Assembly (NCBI GenBank): GCA_037783415.1
Contig: JAZGTN010000016.1
Span: 6,445,001-6,509,000, forward strand
Source of the DNA: Leptasterias polaris
Lineage: Eukaryota > Echinodermata > Asteroidea > Forcipulatida > Asteriidae
Direction of reading: 5' to 3'
Length of the DNA stretch: 64,000 nucleotides
Shown: in pieces, positions 10,041 through 22,252 of the stretch
How the letters are laid out: every line of letters starts with the position of its first letter
Numbering within the stretch: position 1 is the stretch's first letter
Translations under genes and position numbers: made by a program
The notes under the pieces: generated by a model
What the model was told of the DNA's origin: nothing
Database searches by the model: none
Seen by the model: only the letters and a program-made list of their open reading frames with translations

Positions 10041-10177
10041 ATCCACAGGATTTGTTTTTTCATTTAAAAAGTATACGTGACGCCCCAGACATTTTTATTT
10101 AGCTCGTCTTCAATACTTGATTCTCGCATAATAATAATAAAGACTTGTTATGCGCACATATCCACCCTGCTGGGTGT
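10041..10177 (+). repeat. Left arm of inverted duplication (137 bp)
   Basis: Inverted copy of 11001-11143, close to identical except for the length of an (AAT)n tract (10129-10140 here) and GCGCACATA versus GCGCCTAAC-type differences. The arm contains unique DNA (10041-10128) plus the 3' tail of the LINE fragment that continues to 10522. Confidence 0.9.
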
Positions 10178-10522
10178 TCAAGGCGCAGTAAACCAAAAAC
10201 AAACAAAAGAAACAGATACAACTAAATTATTCCTTGAAAACCTGTGACATAAGATAAGTTTTGAGAAGTGATTTAAATTTTGTGGTACAAAGACAACATC
10301 AAAGATTATGTGGTAGAGAGTTCCAGACGCGTGGGGCGCAGCTGCAGAAAAAGACCTGTCACCCCAGGAGTATTGAGACTTGGGTTCCTTGAGGAGAAGC
10401 ATGGTACTGGATCGAAGATCCCTTGACGGAGTGTAAACTTGAAGTAGTTCTGAGATATAGTGGGGAGCCTTGCCGTTAAGTGCTTTGTGGACAATGAGCA
10501 TCATCTTGAAGATGATACGCAC
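10129..10522 (-). pseudogene. CR1/L2-like LINE ORF2 C-terminus and 3' tail, decayed
   Basis: Read on the minus strand, the peptide from 10522 down shows KALNGKAPHYISELL, YTPSRDLRSS and GDRSFSAAAP, the conserved tail that follows the reverse transcriptase domain of CR1/L2/Rex-type LINEs. After SAAAP the expected WNSLP continues only in another frame (RVWNSLPHNL), followed by an internal stop and FKSLLKTYL, then a TAA at 10226-10228. So there is at least one frameshift and one nonsense change. The 3' UTR ends in (ATT)n at 10140-10129, the normal end of such elements. The 5' part including the catalytic domain is missing, as in most 5'-truncated LINE copies. Family assignment is from the residue pattern as I know it, not from a search. 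Confidence 0.72.
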
Positions 10523-10534
10523 AGGGAGAGCCTT

Positions 10535-10745
10535 GTATTAACAGACAAACCTTTTAGCTTTTCAGTCACATATTTAGTGCGTTCCGGTCCTATTTTCTTT
10601 TATTTTTTGCATGTCCTTAAAAAATACCCCCGGGTCTTCGATGCATTTATCAAACAAAATCAAATTGTTTTTCTCGGGCACACAATGGTCTTAATCTCAT
10701 CCATGACTTTCTTCCACACGGCTACGTAGGATTTCACCCTTCCCT
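10535..10745 (-). pseudogene. Possible decayed coding remnant, unassigned
   Basis: On the minus strand the stretch reads VKSYVAVWKKVMDEIKTIV, then after a frame change DPGVFFKDMQKIKENRTG, then after another change TKYVTEKLKGL. Three neighbouring frames each look protein-like and are broken by stops, as expected for an old pseudogene or transposon fragment. It sits just upstream of the LINE fragment on the same strand but does not match the LINE domain pattern I know. Weak. Confidence 0.22.
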
Positions 10746-10963
10746 CTATGTTCAGCTAACCGGATTATATGTTGGATGCTGCTGTTGGACCTGGGCATTA
10801 ACAATACACTCATTGCTCAAGATTAAAACCATAAGAGTAGCCAAGCAGAGGATCGTAGGACACTCGATTCACAACTTGAAAAACACTGCAAAAAAGGACC
10901 GCGGTCTATACTTTCACCACCTGCATTTGCTTGGCTGTTGCACAAGTTTTTATAGTATATGCA

Positions 10964-11002
10964 TACATGTACATGTACATGTACATGTACATGTACATGT
11001 AC
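10964..11002. repeat. (TACATG)n microsatellite, ~6.5 units
   Basis: Perfect hexanucleotide tandem, self-complementary (GTACATGTAC), directly abutting the right arm of the inverted duplication. Shorter GTACATGTACATG runs occur near 6594 and 11144, inside both TIR inner borders. Confidence 0.95.
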
Positions 11003-11143
11003 ACCCAGCAGGGTGGATATGTGCGCCTAACAAGTCTTTATTATTATTATTATTATGCGAGAATCAAGTATTGAAGACGAGCTAAATAAAAATGTCTGGG
11101 GCGTCACGTATACTTTTTAAATGAAAAAACAAATCCTGTGGAT
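11001..11143 (-). repeat. Right arm of inverted duplication (143 bp)
   Basis: Reverse-complement partner of 10041-10177. It carries the same LINE 3' tail (CACCCAGCAGGGTGGATAT..) in plus orientation, the (ATT)n tract (about 11039-11054, longer than in the left arm) and the same unique flank. Because LINE tail and non-LINE flank are both duplicated, this is a segmental inverted duplication and not two LINE insertions. Confidence 0.9.
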
Positions 11144-11189
11144 GTACATGTACATGTGCAGCTCGCAGAAAGTAGACTGTGAGCCCGGA

Positions 11190-12030
11190 GAGCGTGTAGA
11201 CTGTGCCGGATGTTATAACATGAATATTTAGAGTATTGGGGCGTGGCTAACCACTTAATTTACATACTACACGATTATTTATATATAATGAAAGCAACGC
11301 AAAATCATTATTTAGTATATCATAGCCTCGTTCGCTTAATAATAATAGCGGGATTTTATATAGCGCCATTCCATCTAGATCATGGCGCTAGCAGTATTTT
11401 TCCTACAAGGTATGTGGGGTTACGTGTTGAAGTATGAGACCTATTCCTTTGCATAGCACCATGTAATGGTTTACAAGGTGCTGTGGCGCAATATGCAGCC
11501 AATCAAACCAGGAACATCGGGGCGAACCCCTTCTCTTTACGATAAGTGCACTGGGTTCTTTTACGTGCATTACACAACACACGGGACCTACGGCTTTACG
11601 TCCCATCCGCTTAGTTGTAAAGTAATAGTTTTCCTTATTTATATATAAATGTGTGGTTCAAAATTCTTTATTTACATATAAATTTTATCAGTCGTCATTA
11701 TTTATATATAAGTGTAATGATCCGTTAAATTATATATATATAATGAAAGTTGTCCAGAAATTATATACATATAATTGCATGTGCAAAGTTAATTATTTAT
11801 ATATAAAAATCTATCCGTCGACATTATTTGTAAATAATGAAATTGTGTTTAAGAATATATATATATATAATGAAAGCTTTCATACGATTATATATCAACA
11901 ATTGTGTGATGCAAAACTGATTATTTGTAAATAAAGATTACATAATGGTTAAATAATGAATTATATATTATATAATGAATTATTTGTAAATAATTGCGTT
12001 AAATAATAAGTTTACACTTGGCGCCTCATA
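11190..12030 (-). repeat. Right terminal inverted repeat
   Basis: Partner of 5900-6550. The inner end GAGCGTGTAG starts at 11190. It is lengthened by the 269-bp insert at 11339-11607 and lacks an ~83-bp block present in the left TIR. It ends GGCGCCTCATA at 12030, immediately followed by the second ACAAAT. Confidence 0.92.
11339..11607 (-). mobile_element. SINE-like / LINE-tail retroelement nested in the right TIR
   Basis: A 269-bp insert flanked by CGCTTA on both sides (11333-11338 and 11608-11613). The uninterrupted site CGCTTAGTTGTAAAG is preserved in reverse complement in the left TIR (about 6393-6407). Read on the minus strand it starts GATGGGACGTAAAGC and ends ATGGCGCTATATAAAATCCCGC followed by (ATT)n, the typical tail of CR1/L2-mobilised retroelements. 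A 67-codon frame at 11403-11606 on the minus strand, with KEPSALIVKRRGSPRCSWF, lies wholly inside it. I remember similar peptides being annotated in invertebrate genomes from this repeat and do not regard it as a gene. No tRNA-like A/B boxes were confirmed. Confidence 0.78.
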
Positions 12031-12036
12031 ACAAAT
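12031..12036. repeat. Target-site duplication ACAAAT, right copy
   Basis: Second copy of the 6-bp target site, continuing straight into AGCCCATTTT of the interrupted satellite monomer. Confidence 0.93.
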
Positions 12037-15000
12037 AGCCCATTTTAATACCATTAATGCCGGAGCTTTAACCTACTTTCATTTCTTTATTTCCAGTCAG
12101 AAAATTACCAAAATGTCACAAACGACTCTCCATATTTCTGCCCTAAATGATATAAAATCAAATCACGTTTTTAACTGGAGGAAATGGACTGAAACTAGTC
12201 TTTTTCACAGCCCTTCCTAAGCCTGGTACCCTCAGTTCGGTGTGCGCGCGATACATACAAATAGCCCATTTTAATACCATTAATGCCGGAGCTTTAACCT
12301 ACTTTCATTTCTTTATTTCCAGTCAGAAAATTACCAAAATGTCACAAACGACTCTCCATATTTCTGCCCTAAATGATATAAAATCAAATCACGTTTTTAA
12401 CTGGAGGAAATGGACTGAAACTAGTCTTTTTCACAGCCCTTCCTAAGCCTTAATTCGGTGTGTGCGCGATACATACAAATGGCCCATTTTAATACCATTA
12501 ATGCCGGAGCTTTAACCTACTTTCATTTCTTTATTTCCAGTCAGAAAATTACCAAAATGTCACAAACGACTCTCCATATTTCTGCCCTAAATGATATAAA
12601 ATCAAATCACGTTTTTAACTGGAGGAAATGGACTGAAACTAGTCTTTTTCACAGCCCTTCCTAAGCCTGGTACCCTCAGTTCGGTGTGCGCGCGATACAT
12701 ACAAATAGCCCATTTTAATACCATTAATGCCGGAGCTTTAACCTACTTTCATTTCTTTATTTCCAGTCAGAAAATTACCAAAATGTCACAAACGACTCTC
12801 CATATTTCTGCCCTAAATGATATAAAATCAAATCACGTTTTTAACTGGAGGAAATGGACTGAAACTAGTCTTTTACACAGCCCTTCCTAAGCCTTAATTC
12901 GGTGTGCGCGCGATACATACAAATAGCCCATTTTAATACCATTAATGCCGGAGCTTTAACCTACTTTCATATCTTTATTTCCAGTCAGAAAATTACCAAA
13001 ATGTCACAAACGACTCTCCATATTTCTGCCCTAAATGATATAAAATCAAATCACGTTTTTAACTGGAGGAAATGGACTGAAACTAGTCTTTTTTACAGCC
13101 CTTCCTAAGCCTGGTACCCTCAGTTCGGTGTGCGCGCGATACATACAAATAGCCCATTTTAATACCATTAATGCCGGAGCTTTAACCTACTTTCATTTCT
13201 TTATTTCCAGTCAGAAAATTACCAAAATGTCACAAACGACTCTCCATATTTCTGCCCTAAATGATATAAAATCAAATCACGTTTTTAACTGGAGGAAATG
13301 GACTGAAACTAGTCTTTTTCACAGCCCTTCCTAAGCCTTAATTCGGTGTGCGCGCGATACATACAAATAGCCCATTTTAATACCATTAATGCCGGAGCTT
13401 TAACCTACTTTCATTTCTTTATTTCCAGTCAGAAAATTACCATAATGTCACACACGACTCTCCATATTTCTGCCCTAAATGATATAAAATCAAATCACGT
13501 TTTTAACTGGAGGAAATGGACTGAAACCAGTCTTTTTCACAGCCCGTCCTAAGCCTTAATTCGGTGTGCGCGCGATACATACAAATAGCCCATTTTAATA
13601 CCATTAATGCCGGAGCTTTAACCTACTTTCATTTCTTTATTTCCAGTCAGAAAATTACCAAAATGTCACAAACGACTCTCCATATTTCTGCCCTAAATGA
13701 TATAAAATCAAATCACGTTTTTAACTGGAGGAAATGGACTGAAACTAGTCTTTTTCACAGCCCTTCCTAAGCCTGGTACCCTCAGTTCGGTGTGCGCGCG
13801 ATACATACAAATAGCCCATTTTAATACCATTAATGCCGGAGCTTTAACCTACTTTCATTTCTTTATTTCCAGTCAGAAAATTACCAAAATGTCACAAACG
13901 ACTCTCCATATTTCTGCCCTAAATGATATAAAATCAAATCACGTTTTTAACTGGAGGAAATGGACTGAAACTAGTCTTTTTCACAGCCCTTCCTAAGCCT
14001 TAATTCGGTGTGCGCGCGATACATACAAATAGCCCATTTTAATACCATTAATGCCGGAGCTTTAACCTACTTTCATTTCTTTATTTCCAGTCAGAAAATT
14101 ACCAAAATGTCACAAACGACTCTCCATATTTCTGCCCTAAATGATATAAAATCAAATCATGTTTTTAACTGGAGGAAATGGACTGAAACTAGTCTTCTTC
14201 ACAGCCCTTCCTAAGCCTGGTACCCTCAGTTCGGTGTGCGCGCGATACATACAAATAGCCCATTTTAATACCATTAATGCCGGAGCTTTAACCTACTTTC
14301 ATTTCTTTATTTCCAGTCAGAAAATTACCAAAATGTCACAAACGACTCTCCATATTTCTGCCCTAAATGATATAAAATCAAACCACGTTTTTAACTGGAG
14401 GAAATGGACTGAAACTAGTCTTTTTCACAGCCCTTCCTAAGCCTGGTACCCTCAGTTCGGTGTGGGCGCGATACATACAAATAGCCCATTTTACCATTAA
14501 TGCCGGAGCTTTAACCTACTTTCATTTCTTTATTTCCAGTCAGAAAATTACCAAAATGTCACAAACGACTCTCCATATTTCTGCCCTAAATGATATAAAA
14601 TCAAATCACGTTTTTAACTGGAGGAAATGGACTGAAACTAGTCTTTTTCACAGCCCTTCCTAAGCCTGGTACCCTCAGTTCGGTGTGCGCGCGATACATA
14701 CAAATAGCCCATTTTAATACCATTAATGCCGGAGCTTTAACCTACTTTCATTTCTTTATTTCCAGTCAGAAAATTACCAAAATGTCACAAACGACTCTCC
14801 ATATTTCTGCCCTAAATGATATAAAATCAAATCACGTTTTTAACTGGAGGAAATGGACTGAAACTAGTCTTTTTCACAGCCCTTCCTAAGCCTGGTACCC
14901 TCAGTTCGGTGTGCGCGCGATACATACAAATAGCCCATTTTAATACCATTAATGACGGAGCTTTAACCTACTTTCATTTCTTTATTTCCAGTCAGAAAAT

Positions 15001-17136
15001 TACCAAAATGTCACAAACGACTCTCCATATTTCTGCCCTAAATGATATAAAATCAAATCACGTTTTTAACTGGAGGAAATGGACTGAAACTAGTCTTTTT
15101 CACAGCCCTTCCTAAGCCTGGTACCCTCAGTTCGGTGTGCGCGCGATACATACAAATAGCCCATTTTAATACCATTAATGCCGGAGCTTTAACCTACTTT
15201 CATTTCTTTATTTCCAGTCAGAAAATTACCAAAATGTCACAAACGACTCTCCATATTTCTGCCCTAAATGATATAAAATCAAATCATGTTTTTAACTGGA
15301 GGAAATGGACTGAAACTAGTCTTCTTCACAGCCCTTCCTAAGCCTGGTACCCTCAGTTCGGTGTGCGCGCGATACATACAAATAGCCCATTTTAATACCA
15401 TTAATGCCGGAGCTTTAACCTACTTTCATTTCTTTATTTCCAGTCAGAAAATTACCAAAATGTCACAAACGACTCTCCATATTTCTGCCCTAAATGATAT
15501 AAAATCAAATCACGTTTTTAACTGGAGGAAATGGACTGAAACTAGTCTTTTACACAGCCCTTCCTAAGCCTTAATTCGGTGTGCGCGCGATACATACAAA
15601 TAGCCCATTTTAATACCATTAATGCCGGAGCTCCTACTTTCATATCTTTATTTCCAGTCAGAAAATTACCAAAATGTCACAAACGACTCTCCATATTTCT
15701 GCCCTAAATGATATAAAATCAAATCACGTTTTTAACTGGAGGAAATGGACTGAAACTAGTCTTTTTTACAGCCCTTCCTAAGCCTGGTACCCTCAGTTCG
15801 GTGTGCGCGCGATACATACAAATAGCCCATTTTAATACCATTAATGCCGGAGCTTTAACCTACTTTCATTTCTTTATTTCCAGTCAGAAAATTACCAAAA
15901 TGTCACAAACGACTCTCCATATTTCTGCCCTAAATGATATAAAATCAAATCACGTTTTTAACTGGAGGAAATGGACTGAAACTAGTCTTTTTCACAGCCC
16001 TTCCTAAGCCTTAATTCGGTGTGCGCGCGATACATACAAATAGCCCATTTTAATACCATTAATGCCGGAGCTTTAACCTACTTTCATTTCTTTATTTCCA
16101 GTCAGAAAATTACCATAATGTCACACACGACTCTCCATATTTCTGCCCTAAATGATATAAAATCAAATCACGTTTTTAACTGGAGGAAATGGACTGAAAC
16201 TAGTCTTTTTCACAGCCCGTCCTAAGCCTTAATTCGGTGTGCGCGCGATACATACAAATAGCCCATTTTAATACCATTAATGCCGGAGCTTTAACCTACT
16301 TTCATTTCTTTATTTCCAGTCAGAAAATTACCAAAATGTCACAAACGACTCTCCATATTTCTGCCCTAAATGATATAAAATCAAATCACGTTTTTAACTG
16401 GAGGAAATGGACTGAAACTAGTCTTTTTCACAGCCCTTCCTAAGCCTGGTGCCCTCAGTTCGGTGTGCGCGCGATACATACAAATAGCCCATTTTAAAAC
16501 CATTAATGCCGGAGCTTTAACCTACTTTCATTTCTTTATTTCCAGTCAGAAAATTACCAAAATGTCACAAACGACTCTCCATATTTCTGTCCTAAATGAT
16601 ATAAAATCAAATCACGTTTTTAACTGGAGGAAATGGACTGAAACTAGTCTTTTTCACAGCCCTTCCTAAGCCTGGTACCCTCAGTTCGGTGTGCGCGCGA
16701 TACATACAAATAGCCCATTTTAATACCATTAATGCCGGAGCTTAACCTACTTTCATTTCTTTATTTCCAGTCAGAAAATTACCAAAATGTCACAAACGAC
16801 TCTCCATATTTCTGCCCTAAATGATATAAAATCAAATCACGTTTTTAACTGGAGGAAATGGACTGAAACTAGTCTTTTTCACAGCCCTTCCTAAGCCTGG
16901 TACCCTCAGTTCGGTGTGGGCGCGATACATACAAATAGCCCATTTTACCATTAATGCCGGAGCTTTAACCTACTTTCATTTCTTTATTTCCAGTCAGAAA
17001 ATTACCAAAATGTCACAAACGACTCTCCATATTTCTGCCCTAAATGATATAAAATCAAATCACGTTTTTAACTGGAGCAAATGGACTGAAACTAGTCTTT
17101 TTCACAGCCCTTCCTAAGCCTGGTACCCTCAGTTCG

Positions 17137-19581
17137 GTGTGCGCGCGATACATACAAATAGCCCATTTTAATACCATTAATGCCGGAGCTTTAACCTACT
17201 TTCATTTCTTTATTTCCAGTCAGAAAATTACCAAAATGTCACAAACGACTCTCCATATTTCTGCCCTAAATGATATAAAATCAAATCACGTTTTTAACTG
17301 GAGGAAATGGACTGAAACTAGTCTTTTACACAGCCCTTCCTAAGCCTTAATTCGGTGTGCGCGCGATACATACAAATAGCCCATTTTAATACCATTAATG
17401 CCGGAGCTTTAACCTACTTTCATATCTTTATTTCCAGTCAGAAAATTACCAAAATGTCACAAACGACTCTCCATATTTCTGCCCTAAATGATATAAAATC
17501 AAATCACGTTTTTAACTGGAGGAAATGGACTGAAACTAGTCTTTTTTACAGCCCTTCCTAAGCCTGGTACCCTCAGTTCGGTGTGCGCGCGATACATACA
17601 AATAGCCCATTTTAATACCATTAATGCCGGAGCTTTAACCTACTTTCATTTCTTTATTTCCAGTCAGAAAATTACCAAAATGTCACAAACGACTCTCCAT
17701 ATTTCTGCCCTAAATGATATAAAATCAAATCACGTTTTTAACTGGAGGAAATGGACTGAAACTAGTCTTTTTCACAGCCCTTCCTAAGCCTTAATTCGGT
17801 GTGCGCGCGATACATACAAATAGCCCATTTTAATACCATTAATGCCGGAGCTTTAACCTACTTTCATTTCTTTATTTCCAGTCAGAAAATTACCATAATG
17901 TCACACACGACTCTCCATATTTCTGCCCTAAATGATATAAAATCAAATCACGTTTTTAACTGGAGGAAATGGACTGAAACCAGTCTTTTTCACAGCCCGT
18001 CCTAAGCCTTAATTCGGTGTGCGCGCGATACATACAAATAGCCCATTTTAATACCATTAATGCCGGAGCTTTAACCTACTTTCATTTCTTTATTTCCAGT
18101 CAGAAAATTACCAAAATGTCACAAACGACTCTCCATATTTCTGCCCTAAATGATATAAAATCAAATCACGTTTTTAACTGGAGGAAATGGACTGAAACTA
18201 GTCTTTTTCACAGCCCTTCCTAAGCCTGGTACCCTCAGTTCGGTGTGCGCGCGATACATACAAATAGCCCATTTTAATACCATTAATGCCGGAGCTTTAA
18301 CCTACTTTCATTTCTTTATTTCCAGTCAGAAAATTACCAAAATGTCACAAACGACTCTCCATATTTCTGCCCTAAATGATATAAAATCAAATTACGTTTT
18401 TAACTGGAGGAAATGGACTGAAACTAGTCTTTTTCACAGCCCTTCCTAAGCCTTAATTCGGTGTGCGCGCGATACATACAAATAGCCCATTTTAATACCA
18501 TTAATGCCGGAGCTTTAACCTACTTTCATTTCTTTATTTCCAGTCAGAAAATTACCAAAATGTCACAAACGACTCTCCATATTTCTGCCCTAAATGATAT
18601 AAAATCAAATCACGTTTTTAACTGGAGGAAATGGACTGAAACTAGTCTTTTTCACAGCCCTTCCTAAGCCTGGTACCCTCAGTTCGGTGTGCGCGCGATA
18701 CATACAAATAGCCCATTTTAATACCATTAATGCCGGAGCTTTAACCTACTTTCATTTCTTTATTTCCAGTCAGAAAATTACCAAAATGTCACAAACGACT
18801 CTCCATATTTCTGCCCTAAATGATATAAAATCAAATTACGTTTTTAACTGGAGGAAATGGACTGAAACTAGTCTTTTACACAGCCCTTCCTAAGCCTTAA
18901 TTCGGTGTGCGCGCGATACATACAAATAGCCCATTTTAATACCATTAATGCCGGAGCTTTAACCTACTTTCATTTCTTTATTTCCAGTCAGAAAATTACC
19001 AAAATGTCACAAACGACTCTCCATATTTCTGCCCTAAATGATATAAAATCAAATCACGTTTTTAACTGGAGGAAATGGACTGAAACTAGTCTTTTTCACA
19101 GCCCTTCCTAAGCCTGGTACCCTCAGTTCGGTGTGCGCGCGATACATACAAATAGCCCATTTTAAAACCATTAATGCCGGAGCTTTAACCTACTTTCATT
19201 TCTTTATTTCCAGTCAGAAAATTACCAAAATGTCACAAACGACTCTCCATATTTCTGTCCTAAATGATATAAAATCAAATCACGTTTTTAACTGGAGGAA
19301 ATGGACTGAAACTAGTCTTTTTCACAGCCCTTCCTAAGCCTGGTACCCTCAGTTCGGTGTGCGCGCGATACATACAAATAGCCCATTTTAATACCATTAA
19401 TGCCGGAGCTTAACCTACTTTCATTTCTTTATTTCCAGTCAGAAAATTACCAAAATGTCACAAACGACTCTCCATATTTCTGCCCTAAATGATATAAAAT
19501 CAAATCACGTTTTTAACTGGAGGAAATGGACTGAAACTAGTCTTTTTCACAGCCCTTCCTAAGCCTGGTACCCTCAGTTCG
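17137..19581. repeat. HOR variant of 11 monomers, 2,445 bp
   Basis: Monomer order by marker: TTACACAGC; CATATCTTT; plain; CATAATGTCACAC; plain; AAATTACG; plain; AAATTACG plus TTACACAGC; plain; TTTAAAACC/TTCTGTCC; 1-bp deletion. The same order restarts at 19582. Confidence 0.88.
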
Positions 19582-22252
19582 GTGTGCGCGCGATACATAC
19601 AAATAGCCCATTTTAATACCATTAATGCCGGAGCTTTAACCTACTTTCATTTCTTTATTTCCAGTCAGAAAATTACCAAAATGTCACAAACGACTCTCCA
19701 TATTTCTGCCCTAAATGATATAAAATCAAATCACGTTTTTAACTGGAGGAAATGGACTGAAACTAGTCTTTTACACAGCCCTTCCTAAGCCTTAATTCGG
19801 TGTGCGCGCGATACATACAAATAGCCCATTTTAATACCATTAATGCCGGAGCTTTAACCTACTTTCATATCTTTATTTCCAGTCAGAAAATTACCAAAAT
19901 GTCACAAACGACTCTCCATATTTCTGCCCTAAATGATATAAAATCAAATCACGTTTTTAACTGGAGGAAATGGACTGAAACTAGTCTTTTTTACAGCCCT
20001 TCCTAAGCCTGGTACCCTCAGTTCGGTGTGCGCGCGATACATACAAATAGCCCATTTTAATACCATTAATGCCGGAGCTTTAACCTACTTTCATTTCTTT
20101 ATTTCCAGTCAGAAAATTACCAAAATGTCACAAACGACTCTCCATATTTCTGCCCTAAATGATATAAAATCAAATCACGTTTTTAACTGGAGGAAATGGA
20201 CTGAAACTAGTCTTTTTCACAGCCCTTCCTAAGCCTTAATTCGGTGTGCGCGCGATACATACAAATAGCCCATTTTAATACCATTAATGCCGGAGCTTTA
20301 ACCTACTTTCATTTCTTTATTTCCAGTCAGAAAATTACCATAATGTCACACACGACTCTCCATATTTCTGCCCTAAATGATATAAAATCAAATCACGTTT
20401 TTAACTGGAGGAAATGGACTGAAACCAGTCTTTTTCACAGCCCGTCCTAAGCCTTAATTCGGTGTGCGCGCGATACATACATATAGCCCATTTTAATACC
20501 ATTAATGCCGGAGCTTTAACCTACTTTCATTTCTTTATTTCCAGTCAGAAAATTACCAAAATGTCACAAACGACTCTCCATATTTCTGCCCTAAATGATA
20601 TAAAATCAAATCACGTTTTTAACTGGAGGAAATGGACTGAAACTAGTCTTTTTCACAGCCCTTCCTAAGCCTGGTACCCTCAGTTCGGTGTGCGCGCGAT
20701 ACATACAAATAGCCCATTTTAATACCATTAATGCCGGAGCTTTAACCTACTTTCATTTCTTTATTTCCAGTCAGAAAATTACCAAAATGTCACAAACGAC
20801 TCTCCATATTTCTGCCCTAAATGATATAAAATCAAATCACGTTTTTAACTGGAGGAAATGGACTGAAACTAGTCTTTTTCACAGCCCTTCCTAAGCCTGG
20901 TACCCTCAGTTCGGTGTGCGCGCGATACATACAAATAGCCCATTTTAATACCATTAATGCCGGAGCTTTAACCTACTTTCATTTCTTTATTTCCAGTCAG
21001 AAAATTACCAAAATGTCACAAACGACTCTCCATATTTCTGCCCTAAATGATATAAAATCAAATTACGTTTTTAACTGGAGGAAATGGACTGAAACTAGTC
21101 TTTTTCACAGCCCTTCCTAAGCCTTAATTCGGTGTGCGCGCGATACATACAAATAGCCCATTTTAATACCATTAATGCCGGAGCTTTAACCTACTTTCAT
21201 TTCTTTATTTCCAGTCAGAAAATTACCAAAATGTCACAAACGACTCTCCATATTTCTGCCCTAAATGATATAAAATCAAATCACGTTTTTAACTGGAGGA
21301 AATGGACTGAAACTAGTCTTTTTCACAGCCCTTCCTAAGCCTGGTACCCTCAGTTCGGTGTGCGCGCGATACATACAAATAGCCCATTTTAATACCATTA
21401 ATGCCGGAGCTTTAACCTACTTTCATTTCTTTATTTCCAGTCAGAAAATTACCAAAATGTCACAAACGACTCTCCATATTTCTGCCCTAAATGATATAAA
21501 ATCAAATTACGTTTTTAACTGGAGGAAATGGACTGAAACTAGTCTTTTACACAGCCCTTCCTAAGCCTTAATTCGGTGTGCGCGCGATACATACAAATAG
21601 CCCATTTTAATACCATTAATGCCGGAGCTTTAACCTACTTTCATTTCTTTATTTCCAGTCAGAAAATTACCAAAATGTCACAAACGACTCTCCATATTTC
21701 TGCCCTAAATGATATAAAATCAAATCACGTTTTTAACTGGAGGAAATGGACTGAAACTAGTCTTTTTCACAGCCCTTCCTAAGCCTGGTACCCTCAGTTC
21801 GGTGTGCGCGCGATACATACAAATAGCCCATTTTAAAACCATTAATGCCGGAGCTTTAACCTACTTTCATTTCTTTATTTCCAGTCAGAAAATTACCAAA
21901 ATGTCACAAACGACTCTCCATATTTCTGTCCTAAATGATATAAAATCAAATCACGTTTTTAACTGGAGGAAATGGACTGAAACTAGTCTTTTTCACAGCC
22001 CTTCCTAAGCCTGGTACCCTCAGTTCGGTGTGCGCGCGATACATACAAATAGCCCATTTTAATACCATTAATGCCGGAGCTTAACCTACTTTCATTTCTT
22101 TATTTCCAGTCAGAAAATTACCAAAATGTCACAAACGACTCTCCATATTTCTGCCCTAAATGATATAAAATCAAATCACGTTTTTAACTGGAGGAAATGG
22201 ACTGAAACTAGTCTTTTTCACAGCCCTTCCTAAGCCTGGTACCCTCAGTTCG
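19582..22252. repeat. HOR variant of 12 monomers, 2,671 bp
   Basis: Same marker order as 17137-19581 with one extra monomer: the monomer after CATAATGTCACAC carries ATACATATAG (20462) and is followed by an additional plain copy. The difference of 226 bp equals one long monomer. Confidence 0.88.

Larger units (their letters stand above)
5900..12030. mobile_element. 6,131-bp long-TIR DNA transposon-like element, probably non-autonomous
   Basis: The element begins TATGAGGCGCC and ends GGCGCCTCATA. It has inverted terminal repeats of about 0.6 kb and a 6-bp target-site duplication in a satellite monomer. No recognisable transposase, integrase or polymerase is readable on either strand, so it is either a non-autonomous derivative or a family I do not recognise. 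The interior holds other repeats: a hairpin at 6808-7554, a hAT-like MITE at 8999-9325, an inverted duplication at 10041-11143 and a SINE-like insert at 11339-11607, plus a few short open frames bounded by splice-like signals. A 6-bp duplication with TAT..ATA ends is, as I recall, the pattern of the IS3EU superfamily. Polinton/Maverick elements also make 6-bp duplications and have long TIRs, but they usually begin AG and are much larger. Structure is certain; superfamily is not. Confidence 0.9.

Noticed and set aside
10813..11085. 90-codon plus-strand frame with HVHVHVHV tract
   Set aside because: The His-Val run is translation of the (TACATG)n microsatellite and the rest crosses the inverted-repeat arm.
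11403..11606. 67-codon minus-strand protein (KEPSALIVKRRGSPRCSWF)
   Set aside because: Entirely inside the 269-bp retro-insert, which is a repeat with its own target duplication; the frame is part of the repeat.
11653..11934. 93-codon plus-strand frame rich in Tyr, Ile and Asn
   Set aside because: It is translation of the AT-rich right TIR; the left TIR reverse complement does not keep the frame, and composition explains its length.
5900..12030. Polinton/Maverick or viral element because of 6-bp duplication and long TIRs
   Set aside because: Far too short, ends TAT..ATA instead of AG..CT, and no polymerase, integrase, protease or capsid-like frame is visible.
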